From NCBI GenBank assembly GCA_016648135.1, contig JADDOH010001516.1:124001-188000 (forward strand): a stretch of 64,000 nucleotides of DNA, given 5' to 3'. The notes below the pieces were generated by a model. That model ran no database searches. It saw only the letters and a program-made list of their open reading frames with translations, and was not told where the DNA came from. Origin of the DNA: Agrypnia vestita (taxonomy: Eukaryota; Arthropoda; Insecta; Trichoptera; Phryganeidae). Positions 25,801 to 37,800 of this stretch are shown here, in pieces. Made by a program: the position numbers and the translations under genes. The first letter of the stretch is position 1. Every line of letters starts with the position of its first letter.

Positions 25801-28800
25801 TGGCAGCGATGGTGTACCACGCATTCTGTCCAACCTCATAACCCTCCCCCTGCAACAGTGGCAAGATATCTGGCCAACCTGTTCATCCACGAAGGGCTAG
25901 CCCCTCGAACAATATTGGTCCACAAATCGGCAATCGTATCCTTCTGTGGCCCAGCTCTTGATGCAGATAAGATTAGCTCGAACTTCCTCGTCAGGCACGT
26001 CCTTAAAGCCATCTCGGTTTCTGGTGGATGCACTGAGAGACCCCCGATCTGGAACCCCCGAGTAGTGGTGGAGTGGCTACGTGAAAACCCGCCAAGGAAC
26101 AGCCTGTATGACGTGTCAAGGAGGACGGCCATACTACTCATCATGGCATCTGGGCGAAGAGTCCAAGATCTGACACTTCTCAGAGTCACCCCGGACCGAT
26201 TGATCGACAAAGGAGACTCCATCACGCTATGGCCAGCCTTTGGAGCGAAGACTGACACGGCAAGACACAAACAATCGGGATGGAGGTTGAGCGCATCGGA
26301 TGAAAGGAACATCAACCCCTTGTTTTGGATCCGAAAGCTGGTCTCACTCTCACAGCCGAGACGAAAGCCGGACATGAAAGAACTATTTGTGACGACAGCA
26401 GGTGAAGTAAAGCCAGCTTCACGGACAATGATAGGTGGTTGGATCAAGTCAATCCTAAGAGAGGCTGGAGTGGAAGCAACGCCAGGAAGTGTTCGTTCTG
26501 CTGTGGCTTCGTTGAATTGGCTGGAAAACTACCCGATAGAGGAGATCTTGTCAAGGGGAAACTGGCAGAGTGAAATCACCTTCCGAAAATTCTACCAAAG
26601 AGAGATAGTAGATAACCCCAAGCAACAATGCCCCCAGAGCTCATTAGCGCCTCTCTTTACGCCAATATAGGCAGTCACATATAACGTCGAACCACTAGGT
26701 CACCAGGTGATAACAAACAGATCTCTCATAATGGATTCCAGGCGTCGAGACGGAACACAAAATAAAAGAATTTTACCTTCCATTAAAATTCCTATTTTGT
26801 TTCCCTCGACGCCTGGAATCCAGGTAATCCCTACCTGGTGCATTATGAGTCATATGAAAGAAAAACCGTTGCGCCGACGTAACCGGAAACAGGGATACCA
26901 GCGGGAATAAATTGTCGCAAACAGGGAATCAGAGGGGGTAGGAACGCGTGTATAAGCGCCGAAACAGCAGGCTGTTCTCTCATAATGGATTCCAGGCGTC
27001 GAGGGAAACAAAATAGGAATTTTAATGGAAGGTAAAATTCTTTTATTATATTTTACTTTTTTAAACGTACTATATTGTGCTTCGTTTAATATGATTTTAT
27101 TTAATATATTTAAAAAGTTGTATCATCTAAATAGACATAATCACAGCAGCAGTGAATGTTTATAAAATAAATTAAAAAATTACCTTAAAAAAAACAGTAG
27201 TCCATAGGACGTTTAATACACGCGGACGTGCAACTCCAGTAGAAGAAGATCGGAACTTCTCAGTACTATTGCTTTGTCACTATAATTTTATAGTAAATGC
27301 ATTCTGCATGCCATTTGTAAAAATAATAAATTTAATATGCCCGCATGTTTTTTCTAGTTAGCAAACAATAATATAGTCACCATGTCTAAAGAGTACAGGT
27401 AGGTATCTAAAAGCACCCTGTTCCAGGTCTGGCTGTTTCTTGGAACGGCGTATCTCGGAGTATCCGTTCTGCTGTTTGTGATGGCCAGAATAGCACCCAA
27501 GGAGTGGCAGAACCCGTATCCGTGTATTGAGGAACCTGATCATCTTGAGAACCAGTTCAGCATGCCAAACTCTTTGTGGTTCACTGTGGGGAGTGTGTTG
27601 CAACAAGGCTCAGAACTGGCACCAATGTAAATAAATAGCTTAAATTTATATTATTTTACAGTACCATTAGATTGATTTATTTGTGAAAATATTATTGCTA
27701 GTAATAAATTAGTTAAAGGGTTGCTTAAATCCTATATATTCCTTTGTTCTACTTCCCCTGTTTCTCCTATACCCATCCTTGTCTGGCATGACCTTGTATC
27801 CTGAAGACATGAAACTAAGAGTGCAGACTGCAAGCGCCATCTGCGACCCGCCGACTACATTCGCGGCAACCGAGAACCAAACAAGACTTAAGCAAGCGGT
27901 CGAATTATTCTGTGCTTTACGAGACTTGATCAATATCCTTCTTTCTAGATCGTTAGTCTCACTAACTTGGGGTCGGCCTTCCTTGTCCTTTGCTTTCTCC
28001 ATTGAGCATGGTTTTGTGCTATGTTGTCGTCGAGTTGATCTTCTTTTAGGTTTTTTCGACCGTCGTTAATCAAATGGTGGGCGATCGTCTACGTTTGCAT
28101 TTGATCGTTCGCAGGCTTAGGGCAAGCTTCATCATACGATCTTCGTACCATTGTAGACGTTTTCCATTGGTTTAGTCTTTAGTTGGGGCAATTTTAAAGC
28201 TACCTCTTATATGCTCATTTTGAACTTTTTCCAGCAATGTTATATTCGCTGACCAGCGTAACACGCGTAAGATTACGAGACTTTATCACAAGCAGTCATG
28301 TAGTCATATTTAAAAACTTCTGTGAATACATTTTTGCTATCAAGTAAACAAAAATACCAATTTAGAAGTGCCGCAGATAATTGTTCCTCGGGTTAGGTCA
28401 AAAAGAATACTTAAATGGATTTCAAGTTCAAGGAAATACAGATATATATCCATATACAAATTTTTGTGTCCAGAATCCTGGGTTGATCCTAATATCTATT
28501 CGTTGGTTTAAGCCGTGAAATAATTTTGACTACGGTCCACTTATTCCACATATATATTCTTGGTCCTTCGAGCCGGAGTTGTTTGTTTACACGAGTACAT
28601 TTTTATGATTTTTATAGTGCCATATCAACCAGGATGATAGCGGGAGTGTGGTGGTTCTTCACCCTTATCATGGTATCTTCATACACTGCCAACCTCGCTG
28701 CTTTCTTGACTGTGGAGTCCATCGTGCCCTTGATTGAAGATGCTGAGGATTTAGCCAACAACCCCCATGGTATTTCCTATGGAGCTAAGGCAGATGGTTC

Positions 28801-31800
28801 CACCTTGAGTTTCTTCAAGGTAATTTGACATCACTTGAGGGCAAGCGCATGCAGTGGGAACATTGAAGCATAACTTTTTTGTAAAGGTATATTTTGGAAA
28901 AAATAGAAATCAAATATTTATGCTACAGATTTTTGTGATATATCAAAATATGTATGCTATGTTAACAATTGTGATAGAAATATTACGAAATGTATGTTGT
29001 ATTCCGATTTTTTTTCCAAATAATTGGTTACGTAAAAGTCATGCTACGATATTCCCATTGCATGCTCCTGCCTAAGGGGTATAAAAGCAAACTCAGCAAT
29101 ATGTAAAAAAAAAAGTGTTTTTAATGCAATCACCAAGGATTACTTATTAAGAATGCATTGAATTCGGGATTTCATAGGAAAAGTATCTCTATGGTTTCAG
29201 AATAATGTTTCCAAATTTATATTTATAGTTAAAACGGCAATATTAACTTATATAATATAATAATCAATATGTTTCGGGGCCAATGGCCCTTTCATTGAGA
29301 TACGACGTATACTAAAAATTAAAATAAAAGTATGGGCATTTTAAAAAACTCATTAATAATTCAATAAGCAGTGGTTTTAAGCAATGCGTTTTCTCTTTAT
29401 CAATAATATAATAATGATGATGTAACCGCAAACTTATTTGACTTTAATTGAAGAAAAAAATTGATCTTGAGAACATACCTTTTGTGAGTTTTTAATACTT
29501 CATACAAACAGATTTTTTAAATATGTTCATATTATATCATTTACATAATAAAGACGTGATGTACTGTTGCCGGCAAACTTCTTGAAATTCTTTGGCGTAG
29601 TGGGGGAATGCGCAGAAGACGAAATTTGGGTCTCGTTGATGGAAAGGTAGATGCGCAAACTTCCCCCCACTACGCCGTAGAATTTCAAGATGTTTGCCGG
29701 CTACTGTACAGTACGTAGGTATATCGTTGCAGAAAACATATGCACGATTAGCCAAAAATATACTTTGATCATGTATTGTTGCAATAAATATTATGAGGGT
29801 CCTATTATGAAATATATGTATATAAATTATGTATATTCCATAAATCTTTACTAAACTCAGGTAAAGGGATCGGGATAATTGTGGACTGAAACAGAGGCCA
29901 TACGAAAATAAAAAATTAGAGATTGAAATTTACTCACAGAATCTGGTGATGGTACCCAATTTGGTTAAAAATTAATTAAATTAGTTATATGTACTAGATG
30001 AAGTATAAACGCGATTTGATAGTGAATTTAATACAAGAATCTTCCGGTTGCAAAAAGTAGCAAAAAAGAAAAAGCGCCACACGCCAGCGAATTAATTTAG
30101 GAGCACGCGGCTCCCTGGAGATCCTTTTTTGGTGTGCGGCTTGGCTAGGCGTGAATTGCCAAGCCATCCCATTACTAGATGTCGGTATATGCTAAACACT
30201 TTTTTATATCATTGGATTAATTAAATATAAATAAATCAAAGAAATCAGATTCATTTTAAAATATCTATCGTATTATTTTTTTCAGGATGCTGACTATCCA
30301 ACATACCAAAAAATGTATCAATATATGCTGGACCACCCTGAAGCCCTAACCTCTTCCAACCCTGAGGGAGTAAGCAGGTATTGTTTTAAAGCCTCCTCAA
30401 GAATTTTCCCCCACTCATCTCAATCTTGCGCCAGCTCTCTCATGTATCTTTGTTTTACAGTTTGATGAACTATTTCTTTAGATCTCTTTATAAAACTATA
30501 CAATTCAAACGTTGAATTGTGAAAATAGTAATTTTATTTTTTTCATCTTGTTCATAAACATTTGGATATATCACAATTCTATTTTTTCTTATCGCATATT
30601 GCAATTCACTCCAAATTTTGCAACAGTAGTAGTGCTGGTGTATTGATTTTAATTAATGTATTAATTAAATTCAATTCCTCAAATAACAATGATGAAAGCA
30701 GATGGGAGAATCCCAGTTATGCAAAATTCTGCTTTAAGCGACCCGATTCGGACATAACGACATTTTGGCTATTGTCAATATATCTAGTGTAGCGTGTACG
30801 GTTATATTTGTTGATAAAAGTACCTACACAAAACGTGAAAAATATCTTTAGATTAGAAAAAAAAGTGTTGGCAAATTTATTCAAAAAAGCCAAAAAAATG
30901 GAGACAACCTGTTCATTTTACAAGGTAGCTCAAAATAAATGCACACATTCAGCATTGTAACCTTTTTATTATAAATGCATAAAATTGAAAAATAAACTGA
31001 ACATGACATTTTATAAAAATAAAGCCATTAGAAAATATATCTATGTACAAAGACGGAGAGATTTTTATGAGTACCTTTGAGAAATATAAGACAAAAATAC
31101 ATTGCCTGCCTAAGACCCTTAAATTACCCATAGAGGAAAGATTAAACAAAAATCATTAAAATAAATCAATTACAAGTGGTTTTATCCACATTTTAAAAAT
31201 AGCCTGAATCGCTTTAACACCTGTTTTATTTAAATAATATATTATTAGTATTTAAATAATTTAGTAAATTTGATTAATTTTCAACATCATAAAAAATAAA
31301 ATTCCTTCATACCGTTTTAAATATATATTTCAGGGTCAAAAATGAAAATTACGCCTTCTTAATGGAATCAACTTCGATTGAATACATTATCGAAAGAGAA
31401 TGTGATATTACACAAATTGGTGGATTATTAGATGACAAGGGGTACGGAATAGCAATGCGAAAAAGTAAGTTGCATCAACATTCTTCAACATTAGTTTTTT
31501 TATTTTTTTTATTTAAAAAGTAATGGAAACCTAAGAGGTATACGGGTAACATTTTTACATGATTCAATATAAGAAAATATAATAATATAATTTAGATACA
31601 AAGTGTTTATGTAGTAATCTCACAGTATGCATAATTTAATTCATGCATTTTTACTTAATTTAAAGCAAATAAACCGATTTTGTAAAATAAACGAATGACG
31701 ATTGTATTGTAATCGGGAATACGTTTTTTTACCAAATTTCAAAGCGATTGTCGAACAGGAAGTGGGTAAAATATCGATTACAAAATTTCTAAAAAAACTA

Positions 31801-34800
31801 AAAAAAGTAAAGAAACATGACCTGGGAAAGGTGAGAAAATGACAGTGTATTGTGTAAATTCCTAAAGAGTATCTTTGCAAAAAGGAAAGGATGGTATGGA
31901 AAGGAAATTCAATATGACACACGTTTAATATTCGGGGAAGGAGTTGTGTGGCTAAGGGAGAGAGGTAGAGGAGATGCCCCTTTTTTGCAAATTCAATTTT
32001 GAAAATGTTTCATTTTCAGTCAATACGGTATTGTGTACCATTAAATCAGTGTGAGGAGTACGGATGACGTGGATTGGATCTCGGCAGTGCAGTGATTATG
32101 TCATATGGGAAGATTTATATTTAATTAATTGATAAAGCAAAAAACTTTCTAGTAACATCCCAGTAATAATAATTTCATTGTTTGTCGGCATGTCTGTCCG
32201 CAACTTCCTGTAACGTTTAAAATTTATTTTATTATTTTTTTTTTGTTGTTTTTATTAAACCAATTATTTTTTTACGCCACATATATTTAATCTACAAATC
32301 TACACCGTTTGACAGGTTTTGCCTAAATTTAGCAAACTAAATAAATTAGGAAAAGTGTTAATAGAATTTTAAATATGATAAGAAAACAAATTCTTTTTAA
32401 AAATAGTTTCCTTACAGATTTGTTAATTTTGATTAGTTTTTCAACTCCCATAATTTTTTTTTTGTTTATGTCTATACTCTTACTTACAATTTTAATTTTT
32501 AGTATACGTTGTATTCTGATGAAGGAACGATTGGCCCCGAAACATATTGGTTATTCAATAAATATAGGTTTTACGTAAAGCGTTTTTTTTTAATAATATT
32601 AAATTTTGTCGTTTATTTAGCAATTTAACGTTTATTTTACATTTATTCATAACACATATTTATTTCAAAAAAGGAAGTTATAATTGTAGGATAGTTTTAG
32701 ATTTTTTTGTTATTATTTAAAATATACAACAAACCACAGATCAAACAAATGAAAGGCAATCCATGACCAGCGCATATTCTAAACTAGCTCTGGCCATTGA
32801 CCTTTCCCCTAGAACAAAGCTGAGTACATTATGTTGCTCCTGGTATCTGTAACGGGGCGACAAGTGTGCGCATGTGCGGGCGCCATTTGCAACACCCCCC
32901 ATTAATAGGGGTGACGCGCAGCCGCAGCGCTATCCGGACGCCGGTCTCTTTCACTCAAGGCGGCACTGCTCACAGCGCCACTATTAGGTGTTAGGGCGAA
33001 ACACCCTCAAGCTGCTCTGATACCCTGGTAAAATGTAGAGTAAGAAGACTCCCTACGCCACTTTCTCCACAGCCAAAGACTGAGCTTTCTCCTCTAGTAG
33101 GAAACCTCTGACGTCTACGGGCTATATGGCTATATACCATACAATCGGTAATAATTTTGACTCACAGAAGTAGTCAAAAACGATAATTATTTCTTATTTA
33201 GGTTAATTATCATCAAATATTAAGTATCCGTGAAAAAATAACATCAAAATAACTTTATTTATTGTTTAAAATTTCGCAAAAATATTTAAGTTTTCAGATT
33301 ACAGTCAATATTTTAATTATACTATTTATCTGTTCTGTTTCATGTTTTCCTAGGTAAAACGTTCCCTTTGCGCTGAAAGTAAGGTAACTTCCGCCTTGCG
33401 AAGTATCCGAGATTTTTCATCCCTTGCGCGGCAATGCATCCAAAGAAAAGCGTAACCGTTTAACCAATGATTTTATGTTTCCCTGGTCGTATCGTAGCCC
33501 ATTTCGCTTGCCTGCGACTACGCCCTTCTACGCTGACGGATGGGCGTAGAACCTTCCATAACCAATATATTCAAACGTTGAATAATATATTCATATTTTA
33601 AGTGCTATTTTTTAACGTTAAATGTAAGGAAATTTCGAAATAGAATATTATATTTATTATCTATCAATAAATATTTTTTTTAATTTAGTAACAGATATTT
33701 CATCAATTTTATGGAGCCTCGCACACGACCGATTAAATCAGAAAGAGACATATGTATTCCACCCCATGCTATTCAAATAAGACATCCCCTCAGAACCCTA
33801 TATATATCTTACTCTAGAGTGAAAGGGATGCAAATAACAGAAAGAATGTACGAAAACGAATAGAACTTTGTATGTTTGATTAATATGCGATCCTGGCACA
33901 ATGTGATATAAGAATCCTTCATTTAATAATTGTAGCAGTATCAATATTTTGGTGATCTCTGGTTATAAGGATATTTCAAATACCCAATATTGTCCAACTT
34001 TAAAAATTTTAAAAATTAAAAGAATTAATATTTTTATTTTTTAATAATTTAATAATTTTTACATTTTACTGCGAATTTGCATTAATTCAAGAACTAAGTT
34101 TTATCATATTTTCCTGTTAATAAAAGTTTCAGGCTCGTATCTCCGTAGTATCCAAATATTAGTTTAATAAAAAAAAATGTATATTTTCATATAAATTGGT
34201 TTTATTGACCGTCTAGTTTATTTTAAGTAAATATTTTTTAATCTCACATTAATTTTATATCCGATCGCTATAGAAGTTTTGACTATTTTTTGACACGTTA
34301 TATTTTAAAGAAGATTTTCATTATATTTATATTATTATTTACAAAATTTTATATAATTTATTAAATCTTCTCCATCATAGATATTTTAGAAATTTCGTAT
34401 GCATACCATCATTATATTTAAAATAAAAGTGCTTCCTAATAAAACCTATAAAAATGTATTTTTTTTATTTGTTTTCAATGTTCCTACTAACATTTTTTTA
34501 TTATTGTACTATATTTTATATTCCATGAAACTCTTAAATAATAGCACTAATGTCAAAATTTTGATCGATTATTTTTAAATCAGTTTAATATTTGTGTTAA
34601 ATTAACTTCTAAAATATCCTGGAAATACTGCAAAAATTAAATGTTTTTGGACGTGTGTATAACAGAAGAACATATAGTTTCATATATTTTTCGTCAAAAC
34701 CATTCGAAGTTTAAAATGTCCCGCGTTTGCCGTTCGGCCTGTTTTTGAGAGGGCGTGGAATGCGTTTCATATCTTCGCCCTCCTGCGATCCTGGTAGACG

Positions 34801-37800
34801 GAGATGGTTTTCTTCTCTGACGTTTCTCCGCTGGCCTCTCTGCTGGAGTGCCCCGCACGTTTTTCCGCCAAGGCTGCATTAGAAAACCGGGTGTGTATTT
34901 TCCGGGAAATTGGACAAAATACAGCGAGTAAATTTTCTAACTGCTCTGTATGTTCGCCGATACTCTCTCCCTCGAGGAAACTCTTGTCCATGTAATAAGT
35001 GCGAGAGAGAACGAGAGAGAGACGCCTTTCGTATACTCGAGACGTCGACTCTCGTAGTGCATTAAGACACCGCGATACGCTCATGTTATCCTGGTAGAAA
35101 GCTTAGTCTGATTTTTCACACGGGGCTCTTAGATAATTCTAGCTAACCTTATTTTTAATACGACGAATTCCCTTAAGCAAATATATCCTTAAAAAAATAC
35201 AATAAAAATGCTTTACGTTAAGAGTAATTTTATTACTTTAAAAGGTAATAAAACACCTAGTTTTATATATCTAATAAAATTTAACAAAAAAATTATCTTA
35301 AATTAAATAACATGAATTTACATATTCTTGATATTTGAATATTTTTAAAACTTCAACTTATTACATATAAAAGTATTTTATTATACGTAGTTATAGAAAT
35401 AACGTAATATATAATTTATTCAATTAATAAAACACTAGCTGTAGCCCATCAAAAATGACGTACTTTTATATGTCAATTCCTAAAGAATAAGTATGCAAAA
35501 TTTTGTTTAACGAAACGTAAAACGTCAAACGAAATAATATATTTATTTTACCCCAACCTCTCACACGAAAATGTATTGCGGGGAGACGTTGGGTTACAAT
35601 AAATATAAAATTGTAAACAGTAATAAAAAATAAAAATAATAAAATAAAATAAATAAATAAAAAATTACGGCGTTACAGTAAGTTACGAACAGACAGAATT
35701 GAGATAAGATTGGGATGGGATTACGATGTCTTATTTTTTTACAGATTCTCCTTACAGAAATACACTCAGCACAGCAGTTCTAAAACTTCAAGAGCAGGGA
35801 AAGCTCCAAGCCATGAAAATAAAATGGTGGAAAGAAAAACGGGGAGGCGGCGCGTGTTCCGTTAGTATTATTAAACATACATTAAACTTTTAGCCATGCA
35901 ATAATATTTATTTTTATCTCAATAATATCAAAGTTATTATATGGGAAAGCTCTTTAATTTTTTTAGAAATAGTACAATAAGTACACATTATAATTTACAT
36001 GTTCATGGACTAATGATAATTTTTGTCCTTTTTATTTTTTTACTTCGTACTCAACAAAACTCTCATCTTCTACACTATCTTCGTATGTAAAACGTGTATT
36101 ACTATTTTTTCTATGTGTGTCCCCATCCACAATTCTATTTTTCCGGTGTTTGCTACCCCCAATCATTTAAATATTGATTTGAAATATTCTCTGCAATATG
36201 TTTTATATCAATTTTTTATATTATTTGAACCTTCTTAATTTGTTTTTTCCCTTGCAATTGTTTTCTCAATTTTGCACAAGTTTTTTATTATTTATTTTCT
36301 TTTTATATGAATACCACATTTTTTCATCCCTGTTAGGGTGTCGAACCTGACTCAGGATCAGTCGCTCTGACCCTTGCTAACGTTGGGGGGGTGTTTGTCG
36401 TTTTGGTAGCTGGATCGGTAGTCGCTTGCTTTGTCACCATAATTCAATGGTTGTGCCATCTTTGGATGGTCTCTCGATCAGCAAAGGTTTTAAAAGTCAT
36501 ATATTCAAATTCTCGCTTGCATGATTTGATTTCCATTCTTGTGTTTATCACATCACCCCAAAACACTTCGTCTCAAAAGCTTTATTTTCATTTTAAGTCT
36601 TTGCTCATTTCTCAGTTTTAGTAGTATTTAGATTTGTGATTTCCATTTTTTCATTGCTTAGAGCATTTTTATCCGTTTTTTTTTTAATTTAATCTCCCTA
36701 TAGCTATACTTTTTTTATTTTTGAACAAACACTATTCTTGTATATTTTTATTGCATGATCTCCCATGTGCCCTCTACCACTGTGTGATATCAACAAATAT
36801 CAACGAATATATCACTATTGCGTTCATATAATGAACTGAATAATATCACAATGAGGAAATGATAAATGAAAAACCCCTGCTTATGATGGTAACTATGGTA
36901 ATAAATACGACTTCATTTAATTAAAAACCATGGATATCCTTGGAATATTACTGGACTAAAAACGATAATATGGATATTGTTCCTGACCGTTCATACCTGA
37001 ACACCTGTTCGGATGGAATATTCCTGATTGAAGGCTGCAGGAGGTGATGATGCAGCCCAGGATTTAGGACTAGAAAATGTGGGCGGTGTTTTCGTAGTCC
37101 TGGCTAGCGCTTGCGTCATAGCAACGTTCACTGCTTGCGGTGAGATGATTTGCCAAATTGCCAGAAACTCTCATAAGCACAAGGTAAAATGATTAATATT
37201 TTTCTTAATTGAATACTGATTAACTTCTTTATGCATGATCTTTGATGATGAAGCTTTGCAGGGAATTTTACAATAATCACGATATCACTAGAAAACTTTA
37301 ATATTTATTGAACGTTTAATTCTACTTTATATTTATTATATATAGTAGCGCGACTTAATAGATGCAGCCTATATATTTGATATCGTTACTTTTTCCAACG
37401 CTCATAAAAAAAATATTTTTATCGGCCTCAGCAAAAAATGGAGTGAAATAAAAAAATCTTTACACCCGTCAATATGTGGGGTTAATGACTAGTAAGGGAC
37501 AGCAAATCCATATACGTGACTAAAAAAACTGTTTTTCATATAATTAAAAATATTTTTTATGGTATGCTTGTTACAAATATAAGATGATATGAAGGTAATA
37601 TGAGGAATATAGAGAATTGCGAATTGACAATTATTCAATTTCGAAAAGAAAAATAAACCGAGTTCTGTCATGTTTGAATATTTAATAAAAATTCTAAACT
37701 TTTCATGCTAAAGTTAAGTTATTGTTCAAAAAGAGTACCACACCCCTTGGATAGAATTTAATTTTCATTATTGGAAAAGTAAATTTTTCAATAAAAAGTT

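Larger units (their letters stand above)
22341..27047 (+). mobile_element. Structurally complete DIRS-type tyrosine-recombinase retrotransposon
   Basis: A 4.7-kb insert in intron 10, same orientation as the receptor. It has gag-like, RT/RNase H and tyrosine recombinase frames in DIRS order. Terminal repeats are inverted (22359-22510 and 26852-27003, 152 bp, one mismatch). An internal complementary region at about 26724-26823 contains the complement of the left extremity joined to the complement of the right extremity. Both ends abut TTTTATT, shared with the junction. There is no integrase/transposase and no long direct LTR. DIRS elements replicate via a circular DNA that the recombinase integrates, without target duplication. 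The near-identical repeats and open frames suggest a young copy. Confidence 0.93.
31465..35744. other. Intron 14 and its contents
   Basis: A 4.3-kb intron. It holds a hammerhead-like module at 32510-32580 and family A copy 3 near its end. GC-rich islands at about 32800-33120, 33350-33550 and 34690-35120 stand out from the AT-rich intron. The last is open on the minus strand for 105 codons with no recognised domain. I could not assign these islands to any gene or element. Confidence 0.4.

Noticed and set aside
28526..28828. 100-codon frame treated as a separate protein
   Set aside because: It is exon 12 of the receptor extended into both introns.
34767..35084. 105-codon minus-strand frame in intron 14
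   Set aside because: No motif, and GC-rich sequence opens frames by chance.
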